Shown here: one piece after another, positions 8,720 to 17,478 of the stretch
Position numbering within the stretch: position 1 is the stretch's first letter
Layout of the letters: every line of letters begins with the position of its first letter
Assembly (NCBI RefSeq): GCF_017313265.1
Contig: NZ_JAFLQZ010000008.1
Coordinates: forward strand, 1 to 64,000
Length of the DNA stretch: 64,000 nucleotides
Direction of reading: 5' to 3'
DNA from: Hymenobacter telluris
GTDB taxonomy: Bacteria > Bacteroidota > Bacteroidia > Cytophagales > Hymenobacteraceae
Notes under the pieces: generated by a model
The model's input: the letters and a program-made list of their open reading frames with translations, nothing else
Told to the model about the DNA's origin: nothing
The model's database searches: none
Made by a program: the position numbers and the translations under genes

Positions 8720-9262
8720 GTGAAATACAGAACTCCAATAGCGTGGGGCCGGCGTGCAAAAATGGCTTTGCTGGCCTTCCTGACGTTGCCCGCCTGTGGC
8801 CAGGATAAGCCTGCGAATACCAGCAGCTACGACCGGTTGCTCCAGACGCTTTACCGCAATACCGTGCCGGTAGTGCAGCCCGCTCAGCTGGCCGCCTCCC
8901 TCACCCAGAAGCCCGGCTCCGTGCTCTTGCTTGATACCCGCACCGCCGCCGAGTACCGCGTCAGTCACCTGCGCGGGGCACAGTTCGTGGATTTCGATTC
9001 GTATGAGAAGAACACTTTCGCCAACTTGCCGCACGACCGGCCGGTGGTGGTGTACTGCTCGGTGGGGTACCGCAGTGAGCGGGTAGGAGAGCGGCTGAAG
9101 GCGCTAGGATTTCAAGATGTGCGCAACCTCTACGGCGGTATTTTTCAGTGGGTAAACGAAAGCCGCCCCGTGTACAACGAAGCCGGACTAACCACCGATA
9201 TTCATCCCTATTCTGCGCTATGGAGCACTTGGCTGAATAAGGGTAGAAAAGTGTATAAGTGA
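8720..9262 (+). CDS. Rhodanese-like domain lipoprotein
   Basis: About 180 residues with a single rhodanese domain: LLLDTRTAAEYRVSHLRGAQFVDF, then the active-site loop CSVGYRSE with the catalytic cysteine, and NLYGGIFQW. Rhodanese domains carry persulfide sulfur on that cysteine. A lipobox LPAC at the end of a short hydrophobic stretch predicts a lipoprotein. I favour GTG 8720 because it gives a positively charged n-region (KYRTPIAWGRRAK) ahead of the hydrophobic core; ATG 8762 would leave only 11 residues before the cysteine, and GTG 8681 is also possible. Sulfur donor and acceptor are unknown. Confidence 0.85.
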   Translation: MKYRTPIAWGRRAKMALLAFLTLPACGQDKPANTSSYDRLLQTLYRNTVPVVQPAQLAASLTQKPGSVLLLDTRTAAEYRVSHLRGAQFVDFDSYEKNTFANLPHDRPVVVYCSVGYRSERVGERLKALGFQDVRNLYGGIFQWVNESRPVYNEAGLTTDIHPYSALWSTWLNKGRKVYK

Positions 9263-9461
9263 AATAGTGTATTCTCTAATCCAACTTTTCTCGTTAAACG
9301 ATACTTAATTTGCTATTACTGCTAGGTTAGTTTTATAATATCACAAATTTTTTGTTTGTAAGTAATGGATATAATCAAGGTGTTCTACTGTTGTATTTCT
9401 GTAAGTAATATATTAGTATAATAAATTTATTCGATGTGTTAATTTAAATAATACATATACT

Positions 9462-11090
9462 ATGGGTAAAATAAATAAGATAAAAATAACATTAGTTTGG
9501 GTGTTGCCGGCTGTGTTATTAATAGCAACATGGGTAATATATGGCTGCTACTACGAATCGAACGATGATGTTGCCATAAGCCAAGTTATACGAGGTGAAA
9601 CAGCTATAGCGCCTGTATACTCTCTTCACCTGTATTTTCATGGGTTTTCCGCTATATTAGCTTCTCTCTATCAGATAATGCCTTCTTTTCCTTGGTATGG
9701 AATCCTGCTGTATCTATTGCTTTATAGCAGTTTAATATTAGTCCACCAGATTTTATATGAAGCATTAGAGTATAAAATGTCTCTGACGCATCTCTGTTTA
9801 TGCTTAGTTTTGTTATATTGGTTTACTTGGCAAGAAACTGCGTTGCTCATGAATTATACCCGCATCCCAATTTTATTATCTGGAGTGGGGATATTATATG
9901 CAACAAAACAAAGGACATGTTTACGGTCATTCAGTATAGGAGTAGCTGTGGCTTTTCTAGGCTGGTGTATACGTCCAAGTACTGCATTGCTTGGTTTGTT
10001 GGTTGCTGCTCCAGGCGCTTGGTGGTTAGCTAGGTATAAGGCCCTGCTGCCAGTAATAGGAACTGGTGTTTTGATGCTAACTGCAATATGGGTTTTATCG
10101 GTTACGTATTCGCCTGAAGAAAATAGATACCGACATATCGATATCGGTAATGCCTACTACTTAGACTATGGTTTATACCAGCATAAGCGAAATACGACCG
10201 AAGATAACCTAGGGATAAAATCGGTAGACAATTGGGCTTTTGGAGACTCAACTGTGGTAAATGAAAAATTATTTAATGAAAAATTTTACTTCGATAAATA
10301 TCTATTCTTGCGGCAAACGGCTCCTGACAAAGTAATAAGTTCGTATCGTCTGCTGCGAAGGTATTGCCTGCATCTAGTTTTGTTTCCCGTTATAGTGAGT
10401 ATATTGGTTTTTACGAGGATTGATGCAAAAGCAAAAGAATTTTTACTGACTCAAGTAGGATTTGCTTTGTTGTTACTGTCGTTGTCTGCAGTTTTTAAAT
10501 TGCCTTTGCGGTTAGCATCACCTCTGTGTAGTCTCTGGGTTTTATGCGTCTTGCTTTATATAGTTAATTATAGTCCTTGGTTATTCAAATTAAAGAGTGT
10601 GTGGCAATGGGGACTGTGTATTGCCGTGTTGTCATATGCTCCCGTAGTGTGGCAGCAAAGCAGAGAATATCGTCAAAAAAGATTGGAGAATGAAGCTTAT
10701 TTGCGTCAAGTATATTTGGTGGCTAAACACCGCACATTGGTTAGTGGTGGGATAGAGCGGGCATACCAATATTTATCCCCTTTCAGCACTTATGAGCTAT
10801 CAGATTTACCTGTACTTACCTTGATGGGATGGTTAACGCTGGAACCGTCTTTATCTGATTTACGCCAACATATGACAGGTACTCGGGATTTTGAAAATAG
10901 TATACTCAGACTAGCCAACAAGCCTAATACGCTTTGGATAATGCATGAGCCATTTGCTTCATTTATAGAGTCTTACACGCAGATGCATCGGCCAACAGCC
11001 AAAAACGCTCTTTCCCTTGAATTGAAACGCTCCTTGTCAACTAACCCTCAGTTTGCTAAAGTATACTCTGGGAAGGTGATTAATAAGTAG
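9462..11090 (+). CDS. Polytopic membrane protein, A+T-rich (paralogue of the gene at 42552)
   Basis: A 542-residue protein of unrecognised family with roughly ten hydrophobic segments. After the first one comes CYYESNDD, an acidic motif at the membrane edge, then LHLYFHGFSAILASLYQ and PWYGILLY. All three recur almost unchanged in the protein encoded at 42552-44153 (CYFETNDD, LHLYFHGFSNLLAALYH, PWYGLVLY), and similarity continues to the C-terminus (MTGTRDFEN / LTGTRNFAA). An acidic motif in the first external loop recalls GT-C glycosyltransferases, but that is only an inference. Base and codon use are strongly A+T-rich, unlike every neighbour, as are the flanking 200 bases upstream; this suggests recent transfer. 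Confidence 0.85.
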   Translation: MGKINKIKITLVWVLPAVLLIATWVIYGCYYESNDDVAISQVIRGETAIAPVYSLHLYFHGFSAILASLYQIMPSFPWYGILLYLLLYSSLILVHQILYEALEYKMSLTHLCLCLVLLYWFTWQETALLMNYTRIPILLSGVGILYATKQRTCLRSFSIGVAVAFLGWCIRPSTALLGLLVAAPGAWWLARYKALLPVIGTGVLMLTAIWVLSVTYSPEENRYRHIDIGNAYYLDYGLYQHKRNTTEDNLGIKSVDNWAFGDSTVVNEKLFNEKFYFDKYLFLRQTAPDKVISSYRLLRRYCLHLVLFPVIVSILVFTRIDAKAKEFLLTQVGFALLLLSLSAVFKLPLRLASPLCSLWVLCVLLYIVNYSPWLFKLKSVWQWGLCIAVLSYAPVVWQQSREYRQKRLENEAYLRQVYLVAKHRTLVSGGIERAYQYLSPFSTYELSDLPVLTLMGWLTLEPSLSDLRQHMTGTRDFENSILRLANKPNTLWIMHEPFASFIESYTQMHRPTAKNALSLELKRSLSTNPQFAKVYSGKVINK

Positions 11091-11153
11091 CATTAATACA
11101 GTATCTACTCAGTTCAAAAGGAAGTTCTCCTGTATTGTTCTTATCGTTGTAGA

Positions 11154-11789
11154 ATGGTATCATCCCGCTCAGATATATTAACCGAACACCTGCTCATCTT
11201 CGCTCGGCATCCGGAACTAGGACGGGTGAAGACCCGGCTAGCGGCGGGCATTGGGGCGGCGGCGGCGCTGGCTGTGTATCAGGAGCTGTTGCAGCACACC
11301 TACAACGTCACCGTTGGGGTGGCCGCGCACAAGACTGTGTGGCTAGCCGAAGCACCTGTTGCGCTTGGTACGTTGCCCACAGTGTGGGATGCGTATGAGC
11401 AGCAACTCCAGTTTCCGGGTGACTTAGGCCTGAAAATGCAGATGGCTTTTTCCCACGCTTTTTCGCACGGCGCCAAAACGGCCATCATCATCGGTACCGA
11501 CTGCCCCGGCCTGACGGAAGCGTTGCTAACGGAAGCTTACGCTGCCCTGACGACGCACGATGTAGTGATAGGTGCGGCTGAAGATGGTGGTTATTACTTG
11601 TTGGGAATGAATGAGTTATACCAGGATTTATTTGTCAATAAAAGCTGGAGTACCGACTCCGTACTAGCGCACACGCTGGATGATGCTGCCCGACTTGGGT
11701 TGCGGGTAGCCCAACTGCCAACCCTGCGCGACGTAGACGATGCAGCCGATTTGGCGGCTTGGCGCGCAGCCTCAAGCAACCCCAATTGA
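11154..11789 (+). CDS. TIGR04282-type glycosyltransferase/nucleotidyltransferase (DUF2064)
   Basis: A 211-residue protein of the DUF2064 / TIGR04282 family, a GT-A-fold group named after an arsenosugar biosynthesis association. Diagnostic blocks are FARHPELGRVKTRLA near the N-terminus, IIGTDCPGLT in the middle, AAEDGGYYLLGM, and the C-terminal LPTLRDVDDAADLAAW. No signal peptide, hence cytoplasmic. Substrate unknown; the family name should not be taken as proof of arsenosugar synthesis. It lies 63 bases after the A+T-rich membrane gene and 53 bases before a lipoprotein gene on the same strand. Confidence 0.88.
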   Translation: MVSSRSDILTEHLLIFARHPELGRVKTRLAAGIGAAAALAVYQELLQHTYNVTVGVAAHKTVWLAEAPVALGTLPTVWDAYEQQLQFPGDLGLKMQMAFSHAFSHGAKTAIIIGTDCPGLTEALLTEAYAALTTHDVVIGAAEDGGYYLLGMNELYQDLFVNKSWSTDSVLAHTLDDAARLGLRVAQLPTLRDVDDAADLAAWRAASSNPN

Positions 11790-11842
11790 AACAGGTCTGC
11801 TTGGTTTCAGCGTACTTTGGCGCTGTACTCCAACTTTCCACT

Positions 11843-12790
11843 ATGCGTTATTCTATTCGGCATTGGCCGCTGGGTTTGGGTTTGGCAGTAAGCCTGAGCG
11901 TTGGGGGAGGGTGCTCGTCGCCGGAGCCCGCTCAGGTGGCGGATAAGCCCACTACGGCCCCCCCGCGAGGCGAGGAATTGCCTAACGCGTTGCGCCGGCT
12001 GGCACCCGAGTTCAACCCCCAGTGGGCCATGGACACGCTCTGGGAAGATGGGCTGGCAGAAGTGGCGGTGTACAATGCCGAGCGGGTTATCTACGACGAA
12101 GTGCGGCAGTTCGAGTACGTGCAGCTAACGGTGAAGGAGGAGTTCAACCAGCAGTACAAGGTGAAAACCGATGACTACCAGCGGCCCGACCTGTTTCCGG
12201 TGATGAAAGTCAACCAGTTCTGCCGGATTCCGACTGATCAGTACCCGTATCATTTCCTGACCTCCCTGTTCTTTCGGCGCGAAAACCCGGTAGGCCTGTA
12301 TAAGCTCACTACTTCGTCGCAGGAATGGTGCGGTAATACCTTCAAGGCTTTTCAGGACGACGGCTTGCAATACATGCAAACCTACAACTCGTACTGGGAC
12401 GGGCAGGGCGTAGGCCGCCGCCGCTTGCGCCGTGACGTATTGTTCGAGGATGCTTTGCCTTACACGCTCCGCAGTTTGCGCTTCGACACGCTACCCACGT
12501 TCAAGGCCGCCATTTGTGAGTTGCAGCAAACCAGCAAGGCTGGCTCGCCAGTTTACTACAACGCAGAAATACAAGTACGGGAAGCACCCGCCCCCGACAC
12601 ACCCGAGCCGGCCTGGCTGGTGCGCGTGCAGCTGGAGCCAAAGAAAGTCAGCACGTACTGGTTTGCCCGCAAATACCCCAACGTGCTACTGCGGCAGGAC
12701 ACCTGGGACGGCCGCAAGCTGACCCTAAAGAAGGTCAGCCGCTACGCCTACTGGACGCACCCCGCCCCGGACAGTACGCAAGCTAAGTAG
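11843..12790 (+). CDS. Bacteroidota lipoprotein often mislabelled 'septum formation inhibitor Maf'
   Basis: About 315 residues. ATG 11843 gives a signal peptide ending in GGGCSSPEP, so a lipoprotein. The body matches, from memory, a Bacteroidota family carried in databases under a misleading Maf label: VYNAERVIYDEVRQFE, a KVNQFCRIPTDQYPYH segment, SSQEWCGNTF with a conserved Trp-Cys-Gly, and YNSYWDGQG. It has none of the motifs of genuine Maf nucleotide pyrophosphatases. Function unknown. The longer start at 11759 would overlap the preceding gene and hide the signal peptide. It converges on the GT-C gene with 55 bases between stops. Confidence 0.8.
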   Translation: MRYSIRHWPLGLGLAVSLSVGGGCSSPEPAQVADKPTTAPPRGEELPNALRRLAPEFNPQWAMDTLWEDGLAEVAVYNAERVIYDEVRQFEYVQLTVKEEFNQQYKVKTDDYQRPDLFPVMKVNQFCRIPTDQYPYHFLTSLFFRRENPVGLYKLTTSSQEWCGNTFKAFQDDGLQYMQTYNSYWDGQGVGRRRLRRDVLFEDALPYTLRSLRFDTLPTFKAAICELQQTSKAGSPVYYNAEIQVREAPAPDTPEPAWLVRVQLEPKKVSTYWFARKYPNVLLRQDTWDGRKLTLKKVSRYAYWTHPAPDSTQAK

Positions 12791-12845
12791 CAGTTGAAAC
12801 GGCGCGCTTCAATTAATTGCCGGGCTAACCAGCCAGCTAAATTCG

Positions 12846-14246
12846 CTACGCTCTGGCGGATTGATTTTCAACGGGGAGAGGAGCTATTTTTCCACGACTG
12901 GCCATATCCCACACCAACACGGCCAGCACCACCAGGTATTCCAGCGCCAGCAGCCCAAGGTTTTCGGTGTAGGCGCTGGTTTGGTAAGCCGCGTAGGATA
13001 GCACAACCAGGCCCGACCATACCAGCGCAAAACGATACGGAGTGAATACGCTCAGCGCCACCAACGGCACTAAGTACCAGGGGTGAACCACCGTGGCATT
13101 GAAGTAGTACACGGCCAGCATAAGCAGCAGCGTACGAGGCAGCCGGGCCCAGGTAAGTGGCTTTTCCCGCCACGCCAACCCCAGCGCAAAGCTGGTGGTA
13201 AGCAAGGCCAGCGCCGGCCCGATGCGGGCAATTTCGTTGTAGGTCGTGATACGGTAGCCGATGGCTCGGAGCACGTAGTACACACTGGCGTTGAACTCGA
13301 ACTTGCTGAAGTACAGTGTCAGGCTCCGGCTGATATTGCGTAGCAAATCGAGGGAAACGAACGGCAGGAAAATCAGCAGCAGCGTGAGGGCAGCCAACAC
13401 ACCGTAGAGTATGGTCCGCCGCCAGCCCAGCCGCCGGACCAGCAGTGGCAGCAGTAGTAGCGGCAACAGCTTGGTGCCCACTGCCAGCCCCAGCGCCCCC
13501 GCCGATAGTTGCCACCGGCCCCGCACCAACAGCCACAAAGCCAATAAAGTCAGGCAAATCATCAGGCCCTCAAAGTGCAGATTGCCGGTCAGCTCCACTA
13601 GCACCAAAGGGTTGAGCAAGTACCACAGCGCCCGGTGCGCGGGCAATTGAAAAGCACGCAGCAACCTGATAAGAAACACCGCCATAGCCCCTTCGGCCAG
13701 CAGCAGCACCAGCCGCATCAGCAGCACGGCGCCTTGTTCATTAGTCGGGAATAGCCCCGCGGCCATGCCGTACACCAGCTGGCACACCGGCGGATATACC
13801 GAGTAGTAATGCGGGGAATTCAGCTTAGGATAGAGAACCGTTAGCTCGGTTTTCACTGAAACCGGACTCTTACCGAAAAGACTATCGGCTGCCGGGGTAA
13901 GGGCCCGGCGTGTGCTGGCCTCGGCCACCAGCTCGTCGGGGCGGTATTGGTAGGGGTTGACGCCTTGCGCTACGAGCAGGCCGTCCCAGCGGAAACGGTG
14001 GTAATCGTCGGAGAAGGCGGGAAGGGCCGGCAGCCACAACAGGCGCAGCAGCAGGGCCGCCAGCAACCCGGCACGCAGGGGCAAACCCGTTTTTAGTAGG
14101 ACAACATACAAGCCAAACGCCACGGCCATTAGCCCCGCTAGTTGGCCGAAATGGGGGCGGGGGGTAGCATACGCCAGTGCCGCGTAGGCCAGCGCCGAGA
14201 GCAGCAAAACCAGCGCGTGCAGAAGACGGATACGGAGGGTAGGCAA
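12846..14246 (-). CDS. GT-C fold integral membrane glycosyltransferase (GT87/DUF2029-like)
   Basis: A 466-residue protein with about eleven transmembrane helices. The first long external loop contains PAFSDDYHRFRWDG followed by QGVNPYQY, the layout of polyprenyl-phosphate-dependent mannosyl/hexosyltransferases, with the Asp pair as candidate catalytic acids. PHYYSVYPPVCQ and VHPWYLVPL are further family-like blocks. It starts with TTG 14246, the only in-frame candidate, 31 bases after the preceding GT2 stop, so it is probably co-transcribed. The neighbouring DPM-like GT2 could supply a lipid-linked sugar donor; this is inference. Confidence 0.85.
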   Translation of the reverse strand: MPTLRIRLLHALVLLLSALAYAALAYATPRPHFGQLAGLMAVAFGLYVVLLKTGLPLRAGLLAALLLRLLWLPALPAFSDDYHRFRWDGLLVAQGVNPYQYRPDELVAEASTRRALTPAADSLFGKSPVSVKTELTVLYPKLNSPHYYSVYPPVCQLVYGMAAGLFPTNEQGAVLLMRLVLLLAEGAMAVFLIRLLRAFQLPAHRALWYLLNPLVLVELTGNLHFEGLMICLTLLALWLLVRGRWQLSAGALGLAVGTKLLPLLLLPLLVRRLGWRRTILYGVLAALTLLLIFLPFVSLDLLRNISRSLTLYFSKFEFNASVYYVLRAIGYRITTYNEIARIGPALALLTTSFALGLAWREKPLTWARLPRTLLLMLAVYYFNATVVHPWYLVPLVALSVFTPYRFALVWSGLVVLSYAAYQTSAYTENLGLLALEYLVVLAVLVWDMASRGKIAPLPVENQSARA

Positions 14247-14277
14247 GGCAACAGGGCAAGTTGAAGCGGGACGGAAC

Positions 14278-15744
14278 CTAGTTCCGGTGCCGCAGGGAGT
14301 AATAGAAAATCAGGCTGTAGCCGACGGTGAGCATGAGGTGGAACGGAAGCAGGCCCCAGTCGCCGAAATAAAGCCCTGCCGCAATACCACCGGCAAAGTA
14401 CAGCGCCAGTAACCCTTCCAGAATAGTAACGCCATCGAGCAGGGAACCGGTGCGGTAGCGGCGGCCCCGCCACGTGCCCTGTCGGCGGACCAACCCCAGC
14501 TTGGGCGTCCGGATGAAAGCCGATTGCCGGCCCAACCACCCCAGTACCACCGCCCGCGCGTTGTGCAGCGTCAGTCCCATCGACATCGACAAGAACAGCA
14601 AAAACTTCGGCGCAAACCGCCAGCTTGAAGCGCCGGGCTTGTCGAGTTGCCAGCTGCTATAGTAATAATAGATAAGGGGCACGAAAGCCAGCAGAAACAC
14701 CGAAGCCAGCTGCAACAGCGGCTTGAGCTGCGGCAAATCGGCCCGCACAAACACCAGCGGCACGCTCACCACGGCCATCAGCAGAATAGCCACAAACACG
14801 CTGCTATTGAGCAGATGGAATGCCGCGTGCAGCTTGGTGGCGGCCGTTTGGTTGGAGCGCAGCACCGTGCCGAGGTGCTTGCGGGCGGTTTCGGCAGCGC
14901 CCTTGTTCCAGCGAAACTGCTGCGACTTGAGGGCATCCATAGCAGCTGGTAGCTCGGCGGGGGCTACCACCTGGGGCAGATAGCGGAAGCGCCAACCCCG
15001 TAGCTGGGCGCGGTAGCTCAAATCCAGGTCTTCGGTGAGGGTATCGGTGTGCCAGCCGCCGGCATCTTCAATGCAGGTGCGCCGCCATACGCCGCCGGTG
15101 CCGTTGAAATTGATGAAGTGCCCACCACTAGTCCGGCCTACTTGCTCCAGATAGAAGTGCGCGTTCAATCCAAACGCCTGCAATTCAGTGAGTAGCGAAT
15201 AATCTTCGTTGAGGTGGCCCCAGCGGGTTTGCACCACCCCAATCTGAGGCGCATCAAAATAAGGCAGCGTGCGGCGCAGGAAGTCGGGCTCGGGCACGAA
15301 GTCGGCATCGAAAATGGCAATGAACTCCCCGTTGGTTAGCTCCAGCCCGTGGCGGAGCGCACCCGCTTTAAAGCCCTGGCGGTCGGGGCGGCGCACGTGG
15401 TCAATGCGCAGGCCCTGGGTTCGGTAGTGAGCCACGCGGGCGGCCACTAAGCCCACGGTTTCGTCGGTGGAGTCGTCGAGGACTTGCAGGTGCAGCTTGT
15501 CCGGCGGATAGTTGAGGGCGGCGCAGGCATCAAGCAGGCGTTCCACCACAAACACTTCGTTGTAGAGCGGCAATTGCACCGTCACGCGCGGCCACGAAAC
15601 CGGCGCGGCTGGCTCGGGCGGCAACCCCTGCGCATAAGCCCGCAGCGCCAGCCGGGTCAGCTGAAACTGCGTGAGACTGAAGCCCAGGATAAACACCAGA
15701 CATAGCCCGTAGAGCACCAGCAGCGTGATTTCAAGAAAGAGCAT
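14278..15744 (-). CDS. Family 2 processive-type glycosyltransferase (cellulose synthase-like)
   Basis: A 488-residue membrane GT2. One N-terminal helix is followed by the catalytic domain: VTVQLPLYNE, DDSTDETV, the DxD-type DADFVPEP, TEDLDLSYR as the catalytic base region, and QQFRWNKG corresponding to the QxxRW acceptor motif. Three to four C-terminal helices follow. This is the signature of CESA/CslA-like polysaccharide synthases; sugar specificity is not readable. ATG 15744 is chosen because the longer start (15855) would translate a purine-rich inverted repeat. Middle gene of a three-gene minus-strand group. Confidence 0.9.
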   Translation of the reverse strand: MLFLEITLLVLYGLCLVFILGFSLTQFQLTRLALRAYAQGLPPEPAAPVSWPRVTVQLPLYNEVFVVERLLDACAALNYPPDKLHLQVLDDSTDETVGLVAARVAHYRTQGLRIDHVRRPDRQGFKAGALRHGLELTNGEFIAIFDADFVPEPDFLRRTLPYFDAPQIGVVQTRWGHLNEDYSLLTELQAFGLNAHFYLEQVGRTSGGHFINFNGTGGVWRRTCIEDAGGWHTDTLTEDLDLSYRAQLRGWRFRYLPQVVAPAELPAAMDALKSQQFRWNKGAAETARKHLGTVLRSNQTAATKLHAAFHLLNSSVFVAILLMAVVSVPLVFVRADLPQLKPLLQLASVFLLAFVPLIYYYYSSWQLDKPGASSWRFAPKFLLFLSMSMGLTLHNARAVVLGWLGRQSAFIRTPKLGLVRRQGTWRGRRYRTGSLLDGVTILEGLLALYFAGGIAAGLYFGDWGLLPFHLMLTVGYSLIFYYSLRHRN

Positions 15745-15755
15745 TCTGTTTTGTA

Positions 15756-15900
15756 AGAAGCTAGGAGCTAAAAGCAGGAAGCGAGGAGGTAGAAGCTGAA
15801 GGAGAAAAGGGAGTGAAAGAAGGAAGCAGAACCGGAAGCGGAGGGCGTCACGCACAACTTCTGTCTTCTAGCTCCCAGCTTCTACCTCCTTGCTTCTTCC
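15756..15900. repeat. Purine/pyrimidine inverted repeat between two GT2 genes
   Basis: Arms at 15776-15797 (AGGAAGCGAGGAGGTAGAAG...) and 15878-15899 match at 20 of 22 positions as inverted repeats. The left side is almost pure purine (GAAG, GGAG, GTGAAAG units), the right side almost pure pyrimidine. It ends at the stop codon of the upstream GT2 gene and begins 12 bases before the start of the downstream one. A stem of this size could attenuate expression of the downstream GT2. Confidence 0.75.
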
Positions 15901-15901
15901 C

Positions 15902-16594
15902 TCACAAATAGCGGAAAATAGTCCAGAGAATCTTGTAGCCGGCACCCAGCGTGCCGCGTACCGTGCCCGATACTTTGCTGACACCGATGCGGCGGCGGTA
16001 GCGCACGGGCACTTCGGTGCTGCGCAGCTTGAGCTTGGCCGCCTTGAGCTGCATTTCCACCGTCCAGCCGTAGGTGGTATCCTGCATACCGATACGCTGC
16101 AAGGCCGTAGCCCGGATTGCCCGGAAGGGCCCCAGGTCGGTGAATTGCGCGCCGTATAGCCGTTTGAGGAGCGTGGTGGCCAGCCAGTTGCCGAAAATCT
16201 GCTGGGGCAGCATCGAGCCGTCTTCGCGCTGGCCCAGGGCGCGGGAGCCAATGACCATATCCACCTCGCCGCACAAAATAGGGGCTAGCAGCAGCGGCAT
16301 TTCCTCGGGGTAGTCGGAATGGTCGCCGTCCACGAACACAATAATATCGGGCTGCTCGGCGGTGGGGCGGGCAAAGCAGCGGGCCATGCCAGCCAGGCAG
16401 GCGTGCCCGTAGCCGGGGCGCGGCTCGCGCAGTACGGTGGCCCCAGCCGCGCGGGCTACGGCACTGGTTTGGTCGGTAGAATTGTTGTCAACGACGATAA
16501 CCTCGCGCGCCAGGCCCGCCGGAATTTCTGCTAGCACCAGCCCTATCGACTGCTCTTCGTTGTAAGCGGGAATGATAACGTCAATCAGGGGCAT
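15902..16594 (-). CDS. Dolichyl-phosphate-mannose-synthase-like GT2 glycosyltransferase
   Basis: A 230-residue GT2 enzyme. It begins IDVIIPAYNEEQSIG, followed by DNNSTDQT, and FVDGDHSDYPEE holding the metal-binding DxD-like acids. Length and motifs fit DPM1/polyprenyl-phosphate hexosyltransferases without C-terminal membrane helices, which transfer a sugar from a nucleotide donor to a lipid phosphate. ATG 16594 fits the family start; the longer frame to 16762 encodes an unlikely leader. First gene of the minus-strand group, so its product could feed the GT-C enzyme at 12846. Divergent from the gene at 16798. Confidence 0.88.
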   Translation of the reverse strand: MPLIDVIIPAYNEEQSIGLVLAEIPAGLAREVIVVDNNSTDQTSAVARAAGATVLREPRPGYGHACLAGMARCFARPTAEQPDIIVFVDGDHSDYPEEMPLLLAPILCGEVDMVIGSRALGQREDGSMLPQQIFGNWLATTLLKRLYGAQFTDLGPFRAIRATALQRIGMQDTTYGWTVEMQLKAAKLKLRSTEVPVRYRRRIGVSKVSGTVRGTLGAGYKILWTIFRYL

Positions 16595-16797
16595 TGGGCG
16601 AGAGAGAAGGCGGGAGGAAACTAACCGGCAGCCGCAACCGAAGTTGCATGCAGCCGCAAACTGCAAAGATGAGGTTTGAAACTTCAGCAAGCTGAGCTTC
16701 ACGGAATTTTCACTGTGAACTAGCACTTTCACCGCGGTAATTCTGTACGGCAAGCTCGACAATTCGGTATCTTCGCCCCAGAAATTTCAGATACTGA

Positions 16798-17370
16798 ATG
16801 GGGGCTTTACAAACAGATATGCTGCAACGTGCCCAGCGCAAGCGCCGGGTGGTGTCGTTGCAAACCAGTGGGGGGCTGTTTCTGGGTTACGTGCTCAGCC
16901 ACAACCCCGACGTGCTGGTGCTGCGCACCATCACCCGCCAGGGCCTGCTAACCGGCGTGCGCACCATTGGCCTCACTACTATTTCGCAGGTGCACTTCGA
17001 CGACCGGTACGTACGCCTGATTGAGTTCAAGGAGCATAACCCCGAGGCCGTATATGGCCTGCCCACTGCCCCCGACGGGCTGGAAAATCAGTATCTGACG
17101 GTGCCGGTGCTTTTGCAGCGCGCCCAGGAAGTACACCAACTGGTAATGCTCGAAACCCAAGGCGACAACGACCTGTACGGCTACGTGCTGCGCCTTTCCG
17201 AAGACGAAGTATTACTGGAAGTGTACACGCAGTACGGCGAAACCGACGGCCGCACCGTGCTCAACGTGGATGATATCCGCAGCGTAATCTGGAGCGACGA
17301 GGACACCCGCACCATCGAGCTGCTGCTGAAGCAGCACGGCCCCGCCGAAGACAAGGCAGGAGGGGAGTAA
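16798..17370 (+). CDS. Protein with two tandem Sm-like repeats
   Basis: A 190-residue cytoplasmic protein that I do not recognise. It has an internal duplication: residues about 17-75 (VVSLQTSGGLFLGYVLSHNPDVLVL...) and about 112-175 (LVMLETQGDNDLYGYVLRLSEDEVLL...). Each repeat has the alternating strands of a small beta-barrel ending in an ISQVHF/IRSVIW-type strand, reminiscent of Sm-like or PRC-barrel folds. Function unknown. A TATCTTCG sequence about 25 bases upstream resembles the Bacteroidota -7 element. It is the first gene rightward of the glycosyltransferase group. Confidence 0.75.
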   Translation: MGALQTDMLQRAQRKRRVVSLQTSGGLFLGYVLSHNPDVLVLRTITRQGLLTGVRTIGLTTISQVHFDDRYVRLIEFKEHNPEAVYGLPTAPDGLENQYLTVPVLLQRAQEVHQLVMLETQGDNDLYGYVLRLSEDEVLLEVYTQYGETDGRTVLNVDDIRSVIWSDEDTRTIELLLKQHGPAEDKAGGE

Positions 17371-17478
17371 GGCCCTTCAAAGCAGACCGTCGGTGCTTCC
17401 AGGCATCGGCAAAAAGCAGATATGTTCATCCAGCCAGCTGGTTTTGCGTAAGCGGGCTTGAATCCATCTGCTTGACTT

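Noticed and set aside
9263..9461. A+T-rich leader before the polytopic gene considered for a tRNA or attachment site
   Set aside because: No cloverleaf, no direct repeat pair bounding the A+T-rich segment could be found by eye.
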